From Xylophilus sp. (GTDB lineage Bacteria; Pseudomonadota; Gammaproteobacteria; Burkholderiales; Burkholderiaceae_C), in assembly GCA_009914555.1 (NCBI GenBank), contig WNDY01000043.1, positions 1 through 38,727 of the forward strand: a DNA stretch of 38,727 nt, in the 5' to 3' direction. A program made the position numbers and the translations under genes. The notes beneath the pieces are model-generated. The model was not told where the DNA came from. It was given only the letters and a program-made list of their open reading frames with translations, and did not search any database. Positions 26,457 to 34,254 of this stretch are shown piece after piece. Each line of letters opens with the position of its first letter. Position 1 is the stretch's first letter.

Positions 26457-26540
26457 AATGCGGGCATCCATTTAATTGCATGCGCATGCATATTAACAAA
26501 GATGGAATGCGGGCGTCAATATATTTGCATGCACATGTAT
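26457..26540 (-). promoter_or_regulatory. pair of 35-bp direct repeats upstream of the SMR-MarR genes
   Basis: Two imperfect direct repeats (26457-26491 and 26506-26540, about 80% identical, 49 bases apart start to start) lie 41-124 bases upstream of the first SMR gene. The first copy contains the perfect palindrome TGCATGCGCATGCA; the second has a degenerate version, TGCATGCACATGTA. The region is far richer in A and T than its surroundings. This fits a promoter with two operator sites, probably for the MarR regulator. Confidence 0.55.
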
Positions 26541-26647
26541 TTCCGGCTCGTCGAGAGGGTGCGGGCGGCCCCTGAGCCTTTGAGGAGCATCCTGGCCCGG
26601 CCCTTGGTGATTGCGCAGTACGGGGCGGCCGCTGGCCGGTGCGCAAT

Positions 26648-26671
26648 AAAAAAGGGCTCCTTGCGGAGCCC
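26648..26671 (-). terminator. rho-independent terminator after efp
   Basis: On the minus strand GGGCTCC-GCAA-GGAGCCC (26671-26654) forms a perfect 7-bp stem with a 4-base loop, followed by six T residues (26653-26648). It lies 27 bases past the efp stop codon. Confidence 0.92.
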
Positions 26672-26698
26672 TCGTGCAGGATGCGGCAGCGGCCGGTA

Positions 26699-27253
26699 TC
26701 AGACGCGCTTGCGGTATTCGCCGGTGCGGGTGTCGATCTCGATCTTGTCGCCCTGGGCCACGAACAGCGGCACGGCCACTTCGAAGTCGGTCGCGATCTT
26801 GGCGGGCTTGAGCACCTTGCCCGAGGTGTCGCCCTTGACGGCCGGCTCGGTCCAGGTGATCTCGCGCACCACGCTGGTGGGCAGTTCGACCGAGATGGCC
26901 TTGCCTTCGTAGAACACCACTTCGGCGGCCAGGCCGTCTTTGAGGTAGTTCAGGGCGTCGCCCATGTTCTCGGATTCGATCTCGTACTGGTTGTAGTCGC
27001 TGTCCATCCAGACGTACAGCGGGTCGGCGAAGTACGAGTAGGTGCATTCCTTCTTGTCGAGCACGATGTTCTCGACCTTGTCGTCGGCCTTGAGCACGAC
27101 TTCGGAATTGAAGTTCGACAGCAGGCTCTTGAGCTTGAGACGCACGGTGGCGGCGCCGCGGCCGCCGCGGGCATATTCGGTCTTGAGCACGACCATCGGG
27201 TCCTTGCCCTGGATGATCACGTTGCCTGCACGGAGTTCTTGAGCGATTTTCAT
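26699..27253 (-). CDS. efp: elongation factor P
   Basis: EF-P rescues ribosomes stalled at polyproline. The 184-residue, three-domain product starts [13 protein letters not shown]. The loop that reaches the peptidyl-transferase centre reads [10 protein letters not shown] with Arg at position 32, the residue that EarP rhamnosylates in Pseudomonas, Neisseria and most betaproteobacteria. The earP gene is next door at 27404-28465, which confirms this type. The C-terminal signature is [17 protein letters not shown]. Upstream extension of the frame to 27379 is not coding. Confidence 0.97.
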   Translation of the reverse strand: MKIAQELRAGNVIIQGKDPMVVLKTEYARGGRGAATVRLKLKSLLSNFNSEVVLKADDKVENIVLDKKECTYSYFADPLYVWMDSDYNQYEIESENMGDALNYLKDGLAAEVVFYEGKAISVELPTSVVREITWTEPAVKGDTSGKVLKPAKIATDFEVAVPLFVAQGDKIEIDTRTGEYRKRV

Positions 27254-27403
27254 AACGGATGAGAGCCTGGAGAAGCTTGCCTGGAAGGAGAGGCGGCACC
27301 GGGATCGGCAAGCGCGGGCACCTTCGGTGGTGACCCGCGGGGCCGGTGGCCTGGAAGGCAGAGCGGCGTCTTCAGGCACCCGCGCTGCGCAAAGCCCCTG
27401 ATT

Positions 27404-28465
27404 TTACTGCGTTTTCGCCGCGGGCCGAAATGAGAGCAGCTGCGTGGCCAGGTCGTCCTGCGCCAGGGCGCGCGCGCGCGCGGCGCCGGCCGTCCCGCGC
27501 CAGCCGGCCAGGTCCGAGCGGCCGGGGGCGGCGACGCCGGCCGCAGGCACCACGCCGTTCCAGGCATGGTGCAGCGCGCGCAGCGCAGGCGGCGCCTGCA
27601 GCCAGCCGAGGAAGGCATCGAGCTTGGCGTGGTGGGCAGCGTCGTCCTGCGGGTAGATGTGCCAGACGAAAGGCCGGCCGGCCCAGAGCGCGCGCACCAG
27701 CGAATCCTCGCCGCGCACGAAGTTGAGGTCGCAGGCCCAGAGCATCTCGTCGAAGGCCGGCTGCGGCACGGCGGGCCGGGCATGGAGCGTCAGCCGGCCC
27801 TCCGGCGCAGGCAGCGCCGCGACGGCGGCCGCGGCGCGGCCGGGTGCGACCAGCAGGTGAACCGGCTGCGCGCCGGCGTCCCACTGTGCCAGCAGCGGGG
27901 CGAGCGCGGCCGGCTCGTAGCAGAACAGCGAGGCGACCAGCGCATCGCCGCCCGGTGCCGGCAGGCCGCGCGCGGCGCGCCAGGCCGCAGCGTCGAAGGC
28001 GGCCTGCCGCGCAACGAGGCCGGGCTCGCGCAGCAGGCCGCCGGTGCGCGGCGTGAAGCCGGGGTAGAAAAAGTGCTTGGTGCAGCCGGCCGCCGGGCCG
28101 CTGAACACCGGCGAGGGCAGGCCGTGGCAGCGCTCCACATACGGCTCAGCCGACAGGTATTCGAGATTGATCCAGCGGCTCGTATCCGTGATACCGGCCG
28201 CGAAGCCGGCCGGCAGCTCGCAGCCGAAGGCTTCGATGACGAGTTCGCCCGGCCCGCCGGCCGGCGGCGGTGCGTCGTCGGCCGGCCACGGCAGCACCGC
28301 GACACCCGGCGCGCCGCGCGGCGCCATCCAGGCCAGCGCGAATGCGTCGTCGGTCCACAGCCGCACCGCACGGCCGCGCGCGGCCAGGTCGGCCGCGAGC
28401 CGCCAGCAGACGCCGATGTCGCCGTAGTTGTCGATCACGCGGCAGAAGATGTCGACGGCGGTCAT
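27404..28465 (-). CDS. earP: EF-P arginine rhamnosyltransferase
   Basis: EarP (formerly DUF2331) transfers rhamnose from dTDP-rhamnose to Arg32 of EF-P. The 353-residue product shows the N-terminal DIFCRVIDNYGDIGVCWRLA with the conserved Asp residues, the KHFFYPGFTPRTGGLLRE segment and the C-terminal sugar-nucleotide site NFVRGEDSLVRALWAGRPF. It starts one base after the stop of the LysR gene and lies 150 bases upstream of efp on the same strand. The long open frame upstream of 28465 is an overlap with the LysR gene and is not part of it. Confidence 0.95.
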   Translation of the reverse strand: MTAVDIFCRVIDNYGDIGVCWRLAADLAARGRAVRLWTDDAFALAWMAPRGAPGVAVLPWPADDAPPPAGGPGELVIEAFGCELPAGFAAGITDTSRWINLEYLSAEPYVERCHGLPSPVFSGPAAGCTKHFFYPGFTPRTGGLLREPGLVARQAAFDAAAWRAARGLPAPGGDALVASLFCYEPAALAPLLAQWDAGAQPVHLLVAPGRAAAAVAALPAPEGRLTLHARPAVPQPAFDEMLWACDLNFVRGEDSLVRALWAGRPFVWHIYPQDDAAHHAKLDAFLGWLQAPPALRALHHAWNGVVPAAGVAAPGRSDLAGWRGTAGAARARALAQDDLATQLLSFRPAAKTQ

Positions 28466-28466
28466 G

Positions 28467-29354
28467 TCATGCGGGGCTGCGCAGGTGGTCCACCAGCCGC
28501 TGGGCTGCGGGCGAGAGGGCCTGGTCTTCGCGCACGCAGAGCACCAGGCGCCGCCGCGCCCAGGGCTCGGCCAGCGCCACGGTGCGCAGCGCGAGCGGGC
28601 CGCGGTAGAGGGCGGCGCTGCCACGCGGCAGCACGCCCACGCCGAGGCCCGCGGCCACCATGAGGCACAGCGCGTCGTAGCTCGTGACCTGCATGCGCAG
28701 CGACAGCGGCAGCCCGGCCTCGGCCGCCGCCCGCACCAGCAGCTTGTTGATCGCGCTGCCCGGATGCACGCCGACCACGTCGTGCGCCAGCGCATCGGCG
28801 AAGCGCACCGAGCGCTGCCGCGCGAGCGCATGGCCCGCGGGCACGAGCAGCACGAGTTCGTCCTCGCGCCAGGGCAGCAGCCGCAGGCGCTCGCCGTAGC
28901 GGCCGTCGTTGAGGATGCCGACGTCGGCTGCGTTCTCCGCCACCGAGCGGGCGATCGCGGTGCTGACCTGCTCCTGCAGTCGCACGTCCACGCGCGGGTG
29001 CGCCGCGAGGAAGGACTGCAGCTGCGCCGGCAGGAACTGCGTGATGGCCGAGATGTTGGCCGTGATACGCACTTGCCCGCGGGTGCCGCTGCCCCAGTCG
29101 CGCATCTGCAGGGCGATGTCGTCGAGCTCGTGGAGCACGCCGCGCGCGCGGTGCAGCAGCGCCTGGGCGGCTGCGGTGGGCGCCACGCCCTTGTTGCTGC
29201 GCGCGAACAGCGGCGTGCCGAGCGCGTCCTCCAGCTCCGACAGGCGGCGGCTCGCGGCCGAGGGCGCGATGTGCTCGCGCGCGGCGGCTGCGGCGATGGT
29301 GGCCTCTTCCATGACGGCGACGAAGACGCGCAGGGAGATCGGGTCAAGCTTCAT
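28467..29354 (-). CDS. LysR-family transcriptional regulator (CoA-transferase locus)
   Basis: This 295-residue LysR protein has a winged helix at about 1-60 (ATIAAAAAREHIAPSAASRRLSELE) and an effector domain at about 90-295. It is divergent from the CoA transferase gene at 29454, the classical LysR arrangement, so it probably controls that operon. Its 3' end abuts earP (1-base gap), so earP may be partly transcribed from this promoter. The start MKLDPISLRVFVAVME is canonical. Confidence 0.9.
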   Translation of the reverse strand: MKLDPISLRVFVAVMEEATIAAAAAREHIAPSAASRRLSELEDALGTPLFARSNKGVAPTAAAQALLHRARGVLHELDDIALQMRDWGSGTRGQVRITANISAITQFLPAQLQSFLAAHPRVDVRLQEQVSTAIARSVAENAADVGILNDGRYGERLRLLPWREDELVLLVPAGHALARQRSVRFADALAHDVVGVHPGSAINKLLVRAAAEAGLPLSLRMQVTSYDALCLMVAAGLGVGVLPRGSAALYRGPLALRTVALAEPWARRRLVLCVREDQALSPAAQRLVDHLRSPA

Positions 29355-29453
29355 GGTTGGGCGCGATGGTAGCCGCCTGCCGTCGCGATCCGGCATGGCA
29401 GCCTCGTGCACCGGCGTTTTACGGGACCTGGCGGCTTGGCAAGAATGCGGGCC

Positions 29454-30671
29454 ATGACCGTTGCTTCACCTTCTTCTTCTTCTCCGTCGGCCCTTGCCGG
29501 CGTGCGTGTGGTCGAGATGGGCCAGCTGATCGCAGGGCCCTTCGCCGGCAAGACGCTCGGCGAGTTCGGCGCCGAGGTCGTCAAGATCGAGCCGCCGGGC
29601 GCCGGCGATCCGCTGCGCGCCTGGCGGCTCATCAAGGACGGCACCTCGGTCTGGTGGCAGGTGCAGTCGCGCAACAAGCGTTCGGTGGCGCTCGACCTGC
29701 GCCAGAGCGAGGCGCAGGACATTGCGCGCAGGCTCATCGCCGATGCCGACGTGCTGATCGAGAACTTCCGCCCCGGCACGCTCGAAGCCTGGGGCCTCGC
29801 GCCCGAGGAACTGCACCGGGCCAACCCGGGCCTGATCGTGCTGCGCATCTCGGGCTACGGCCAGACCGGCCCCTACCGCGACCTGCCGGGCTTCGGCGTG
29901 ATCGGCGAGGCCATGGGCGGCCTGCGCCACCTGACGGCCGAGCCGGGCCGTGTGCCGGTGCGCGTGGGCGTGTCGATCGGCGACACGCTGGCGGCGCTGC
30001 ACGGCGTGATCGGCGTGCTCGCTGCGCTGCACCACCGCACGGCGAATGGCGGCCAGGGCCAGGTGATCGACGTGGCGCTGCACGAGGCCGTGTTCAACGT
30101 GATGGAGAGCCTGGTCCCCGAGTACAGCGCCTTCGGCGCGGTGCGCGAGCCCGCGGGCAGCGCGCTGCCGGGCATCGCGCCGTCCAACGCCTACCGCTGC
30201 GCCGATGGCTGGGTGCTGGTCGCGGGCAACGGCGACAGCATCTTTCGGCGGCTCATGGACGCCATCGGCCGCAGCGACCTGGGCGCCGATCCGGCCCTGG
30301 CCGGCAACGCCGGGCGCGTGGCGCGCGTGGAGGAGATCGACGCGGCCATCGGCGCCTGGACCGCGGCGCGCGGCGTGGCCGAAGTGCTCGACGTGCTGGG
30401 CGCGGCGCGCGTGCCCGCGGGCCGCATCTACACCGCCCGCGACATCCACGAGGACCCGCACTACCGCGCCCGCGGCATGCTGCTGCAGCAGGAAACGCGC
30501 GACGGCTACACGGTCGAGGTGCCGGGCATCTGCCCCAAGCTGTCGGCCACGCCGGGTACGGTGCGCTCGTCCGCGCCGCGTCTGGGCGACGACACCGACG
30601 CCGTGTTGGCCGAGGCTGGTTTGACGGCACAGCAGATCGCATTGCTGCGTGGAAAGGGAGTGATTGCATGA
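29454..30671 (+). CDS. CaiB/BaiF-family (class III) CoA transferase
   Basis: This 405-residue class III CoA transferase moves CoA between carboxylic acids. It has the N-terminal VVEMGQLIAGPFAGKTLGEFGAEVVKIE motif, RNKRSVALDLR, and a candidate catalytic Asp in VGVSIGDTLAALHGV. The GISPSNAYRC-like region and C-terminal GDDTDAVLAEAGL are typical. An alternative ATG lies three codons upstream at 29445. The stop overlaps the start of the lyase gene (ATGA). With the lyase it probably activates and then cleaves a branched dicarboxylic acid; that pathway is inferred. Confidence 0.9.
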   Translation: MTVASPSSSSPSALAGVRVVEMGQLIAGPFAGKTLGEFGAEVVKIEPPGAGDPLRAWRLIKDGTSVWWQVQSRNKRSVALDLRQSEAQDIARRLIADADVLIENFRPGTLEAWGLAPEELHRANPGLIVLRISGYGQTGPYRDLPGFGVIGEAMGGLRHLTAEPGRVPVRVGVSIGDTLAALHGVIGVLAALHHRTANGGQGQVIDVALHEAVFNVMESLVPEYSAFGAVREPAGSALPGIAPSNAYRCADGWVLVAGNGDSIFRRLMDAIGRSDLGADPALAGNAGRVARVEEIDAAIGAWTAARGVAEVLDVLGAARVPAGRIYTARDIHEDPHYRARGMLLQQETRDGYTVEVPGICPKLSATPGTVRSSAPRLGDDTDAVLAEAGLTAQQIALLRGKGVIA

Positions 30672-31663
30672 ACGCGGCCGCCCGCGCCAGCGACGTGTGG
30701 AACGGCGCGCGCCGCCGCCTGCAGATCTTCGAGGTCGGCGCCCGCGATGGCCTGCAGAACGAGGCCACGTTCGTGCCGACCGAAGACAAGATCGCGCTGG
30801 TCAACGCGCTGAGTGCGGCCGGGCTGCCGAAGATCGAGGTCACCTCCTTCACCTCGCCGACAGCCATCCCGGCGCTGCGCGATGCCGAGATCGTGCTGCG
30901 CGAGATCGACCGCCGCCCCGGCACCGTCTACAGCGCACTGGTGCCCAATGTGCGCGGTGCCGAGCGGGCCATCGACGCCCGCGCCGACGAGTTCAATCTG
31001 GTCATGTCGGTCAGCGAGACCCACAACCTGGCCAACCTGCGCATGACACGCGCGCAGTCCTTCACCGGGCTGGCGCAGGTCGTCGCGCTGGCGCGGCAGC
31101 AGGGCGTGCCGGTCAACGTGTCGCGGTCCTGCGTGTTCGGCTGCCCGATGGAAGGCGATGTGCCGCTGGCCGCCGTGCTCGACTGGGCCCGCCGCTTCAT
31201 CGACCTGGGCGTGCAGGGCATCACGCTGTGCGACACGACGGGCATGGCATACCCCAGCCAGGTATCTGCTGTGGTGGAGGCATATCAAGCGCTGGAGGAG
31301 GATACTCCAGCCGGAACATTGCACTTCCACAACACGCGCGGCATGGGGCTGGCCAACGTGCTGGCCGCCATCGCGGCCGGCGCGAGCCGTTTCGACGCCT
31401 CCCTCGGCGGCCTGGGCGGCTGCCCGTACGCGCCGGGCGCGAGCGGCAACGTCTGCACCGAGGAAATCGTCCATGCGCTCGAACTCATGGGCTACGACAC
31501 CGGCGTGGACCTCTGCGCCCTGATCGCCGCGGCCCGGCGCCTGCCCGCGCTGGTGGGCCACGAGGTGCCCAGCCAGATCGCCAAGGCCGGCCGGCGGCTG
31601 GACCTGCATCCGGCGCCGGCCGGCTTCGACGCCATCCGCGAACGGGCGCTGGCCCGCGGCTGA
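30668..31663 (+). CDS. hydroxymethylglutaryl-CoA lyase-like enzyme
   Basis: This 331-residue HMGL-type lyase cleaves 3-hydroxy-3-methylglutaryl-CoA or a close analogue to acetyl-CoA and a keto acid. It shows the IFEVGARDGLQNE motif (Arg and Asp of the active site), metal-binding HFHNTRGMGLAN, and the signature GGLGGCPYAPGASGN with the catalytic Cys. Codons around 31243-31320 are unusually AT-rich for this window. The ATGA overlap with the CoA transferase gene indicates coupled translation. The analogue citramalyl-CoA is also possible as substrate. Confidence 0.9.
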   Translation: MNAAARASDVWNGARRRLQIFEVGARDGLQNEATFVPTEDKIALVNALSAAGLPKIEVTSFTSPTAIPALRDAEIVLREIDRRPGTVYSALVPNVRGAERAIDARADEFNLVMSVSETHNLANLRMTRAQSFTGLAQVVALARQQGVPVNVSRSCVFGCPMEGDVPLAAVLDWARRFIDLGVQGITLCDTTGMAYPSQVSAVVEAYQALEEDTPAGTLHFHNTRGMGLANVLAAIAAGASRFDASLGGLGGCPYAPGASGNVCTEEIVHALELMGYDTGVDLCALIAAARRLPALVGHEVPSQIAKAGRRLDLHPAPAGFDAIRERALARG

Positions 31664-31696
31664 CCTTTTTCCGTTCCGACAATCAGGAGACACCGC

Positions 31697-32670
31697 ATGA
31701 ACCTCACCTGCAAGACGTTTCTCGCCTGCGCCGCGCTGGCCTGCGGCCTGCCGCTGGCACAGGCCCAGCCGCCGGCCTTTCCGAACCGGCCGATCACGCT
31801 GATCGTGCCCACGGCCGCCGGCGGCACCACCGACATTTCGGTGCGCATGCTGGCCCAGCCGCTGGCCGGCGTGATCGGCCAGCCGGTCGTGGCCGACAAC
31901 CGCGGCGGCGGCAACGGGGCCATCGTCGCGGTGGCCGTCAAGCGCGCCGAGCCCGACGGCTACACGCTGCTGATGCAGTACTCGGGCTACCACGTGATTA
32001 CGCCGTTCGTCAGCAAGGCGCTGCCGTGGGAGCAGAAGGACCTGATTCCGGTGGCCAACGTGATCTCGGCGCCGCAGATCATCGTGGTGCGCAACGGCGT
32101 GCCGGCCAGGACCCTGGCCGAACTCGTCGCCTATGCCAAGGCCAACCCGGGCAAGCTCAACTACGCCTCGTCGGGCAACGGCTCGCTCCAGCACGTCACC
32201 GGCGCCCTGCTGGAGCAGCAGGCCGGCGTGAAGATGGCCCACATCCCCTACAAGGGCACCGGCCCCGCCTTGCAGGACCTGCTCGGCGGCCAGTGGACCT
32301 GACCTTCGGCACCGCGCCGCCCTTCGTGCCGCACATCCAGTCCGGCAAGCTGCGCGTGCTGGCGGTCACCGGCAAGACCCGCCTGCCGAGCCTGCCCGAC
32401 GTTCCCACCACGGCCGAGGCCGGCTATCCGCAGCTGGATGCGACCTCGTGGTTCGCCGTGTTCGCGCCGGCCGGCACGCCGAAGCCGGTGGTCGACAAAC
32501 TGGCCGCCGACATCGCCAAGGTGGTCGCCACGCCGGCCTTCCGCGAGAAGGCCGAAAGCCAAGGCGCGGCGGCCGACTTCAAGGGGCCGCAGCAGCTCGG
32601 CGAGCAGGTCAAGGCCGACCTCGCGCGCTGGGCGGCGGTGGTCAAGGCGTCGAAGATCGAGGCCGAATGA
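31697..32670 (+). pseudogene. Bug-family tricarboxylate-transporter binding protein, frameshifted
   Basis: The N-terminal 201 codons encode a signal peptide (about 1-23, cleaved after AQA) and the first part of a Bug solute-binding protein (PNRPITLIVPTAAGGTTDIS, IPYKGTGPALQDLLGGQ). At about 32293 one G is missing: the frame runs into TGA (32300-32302) as QWT-stop, while the next frame resumes QVDLTFGTAPPF and continues to KASKIEAE at 32670. Restoring one base gives about 324 residues, the normal Bug length. It is either a recent mutation or a sequencing error. It follows the lyase gene by 33 bases and would have bound the pathway's carboxylate in the periplasm. Confidence 0.85.
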
Positions 32671-32693
32671 CGGGGCGGGCCGTTCGCGCGCTC

Positions 32694-33239
32694 TCAGGCC
32701 AGCGCATTGCGCAGCCGGATGATGGAGAAGTCCAGCGAGGATGCGGCGACCGCCTCCGCCACCGGTCGCAGCCGGGGCACGACGCGCAGTTCGGCGCCGC
32801 GCGCCAGCAGTTCCGCCAGCGGTGCGTCGATGCGGCGCACGCCGTCCGGCACGACTGTGCGCGGCGACACGAAGTAGCCCGCGATGGCGTCGGCGCAGGC
32901 GAACGGCCCGGCAGGCATCCGGTAGAGCCACAGCGGCGCGGCGGCGGCGCGCTGGAACCACGGCGCCTCGATGAAGAGCACGGCCCCGGCCTCGCCGGGG
33001 AAGAGGAAGCGCCGCGTGTCCTCGCCGCTCGTGCCTGCGCTGCGCCGGACGGCGATGCGCGGGCAGTCGCGCGGGAACAGGTAGTTGACGAGGTGCTCGT
33101 CATCGACTGCCCAGACGACCGGATGCGCCACCGCGGCCCCGGGGCCGGGCGGCAGCCGCGGCTCGAAGCGCGTGATGCCGGGATCGTCGCTGACGTGCCA
33201 GAGAAGCGGTACGGCCGTCGCGGCTTCTTCCCGCGTCAC
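32694..33239 (-). CDS. DUF6886-like protein
   Basis: This 181-residue soluble protein has the pattern LWHVSDDPGITRFEPR near the start and PVVWAVDDEHLVNYLFPRDCPRI at about 40-62, which I associate with DUF6886, a family of unknown function. No signal peptide or membrane segment is present. The GTG start overlaps the nitroreductase stop as GTGA, so translation is coupled to that gene. It converges on the frameshifted Bug gene. Function unknown. Confidence 0.7.
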   Translation of the reverse strand: MTREEAATAVPLLWHVSDDPGITRFEPRLPPGPGAAVAHPVVWAVDDEHLVNYLFPRDCPRIAVRRSAGTSGEDTRRFLFPGEAGAVLFIEAPWFQRAAAAPLWLYRMPAGPFACADAIAGYFVSPRTVVPDGVRRIDAPLAELLARGAELRVVPRLRPVAEAVAASSLDFSIIRLRNALA

Positions 33240-34081
33240 TTCAGCGGGAAGCCCGCATGGCGCAGCGCCTCGGCCAGCCGGTCCCGGCCGTGCAGCGCCT
33301 TCGCGTCCTGCAGGCGGTTGACCACGAGCGTCGTCCAGTCCTGCTGCGGCAGGCCCTGTTCGGCCTGGAAGGCGCGCAGCACCGCGTCGTAGTCGCCGAC
33401 CTCCTCGGCATTCGTCGCGGGCACGCGGTAGCGCTCGCGGTGCAGCACGGCCGACTGTGGCAGGCGCGGCTTCACGTCGGCCGGCCGCGCCGGGTCGGGC
33501 ACGCCGACGACGAGGCCGAAGACCGGGAACGCGCCGCGCGGCGTGCCCAGCAGCTCGATCACCTCCTCGGGCCGGTTGCGCAGCGCGCCGGCGAACACGG
33601 TACCCAGGCCCAGCGAGGGCGCGGCGGCGACCACGTTCTGCGCGGCCAGCGCGGCGTCGATCGCGCCGAGCAGGAAGGCTTCGAGGTACGCGGTGCCCGC
33701 GACCTCGCGGCCCGCACGCTCGGCAATGCGCTGGATGCGCGACAGGTCGGCGAGCCAGGCGAGGAACAGCGGCGCCTGCGCGATGTGCTTCTGGTTGCCG
33801 GTCAGCTCGACCAGGCGGGCGCGGGCCTCCGGCGATTCGACCGCGACCACGCTCCAGGTCTGCAGGTTGGACGAGGAGGGTGCGGACTGGGCGGCCGCGA
33901 CCAGGGTTTCGAGCGCATGGGCCGGCAGCGCATCGGGCAGGAAGGCGCGCACCGAGCGGTGGCCCAGCAGGTTATCCAGCACCGGATTGAGGGCCGCGAG
34001 CGGTGCGGCATCGGACCGGCCGTAGCGGGCGCGGAGCAGGGGGTCGGCAGCGGCGGAAGGGGTGGCAGCAGTCGTCGTCAT
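33236..34081 (-). CDS. nitroreductase-family FMN oxidoreductase (NfsA-like)
   Basis: This 281-residue member of the nitroreductase superfamily uses FMN and NAD(P)H. It has the RSVRAFLPDALPAHALE start of the fold, AAQSAPSSSNLQTWSVVAVE, the AAQNVVAAAPSLGLGTVFAGALRN helix and GLVVGVPDP. The spacing and the C-terminal extension resemble NfsA/FRP-type NADPH oxidoreductases. The start at 34081 avoids an unlikely 31-residue extension. It is transcribed with the DUF6886-like gene. The physiological substrate (nitro compounds, quinones, flavins) is not clear. Confidence 0.87.
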   Translation of the reverse strand: MTTTAATPSAAADPLLRARYGRSDAAPLAALNPVLDNLLGHRSVRAFLPDALPAHALETLVAAAQSAPSSSNLQTWSVVAVESPEARARLVELTGNQKHIAQAPLFLAWLADLSRIQRIAERAGREVAGTAYLEAFLLGAIDAALAAQNVVAAAPSLGLGTVFAGALRNRPEEVIELLGTPRGAFPVFGLVVGVPDPARPADVKPRLPQSAVLHRERYRVPATNAEEVGDYDAVLRAFQAEQGLPQQDWTTLVVNRLQDAKALHGRDRLAEALRHAGFPLK

Positions 34082-34254
34082 GGGCGTCGGTGGGCTGTGG
34101 CAGGAATGCCGGGTCAACGGGGGTGCATGGACTGTACGGCGCTTTGCCGCGCGCTGCCGGCAGCCGGAGGGCATTTCCCATGAAGGAGAGTATGAATCAA
34201 GAATACGTTGGATAAGAGGGTTGCACGATGATAAGCGGGGGGGTATATAGCGGC
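34082..34254. other. intergenic region upstream of the nitroreductase gene
   Basis: The region contains a run of seven G followed by TATATA (34237-34248), read on the minus strand as TATATACCCCCCC, another example of the ATACCCCC pattern seen before metC and the LysR gene. An AT-richer part lies at 34185-34225. The promoter of the nitroreductase gene must be here; no terminator for the hydrolase gene was identified. Confidence 0.4.

Noticed and set aside
26457..26540. short CRISPR-like array
   Set aside because: There are only two imperfect repeats, with no further units or cas genes; better explained as operators.
32285..32302. programmed ribosomal frameshift in the Bug gene
   Set aside because: No slippery heptamer, internal Shine-Dalgarno or stem is evident; a single-base deletion explains the data.
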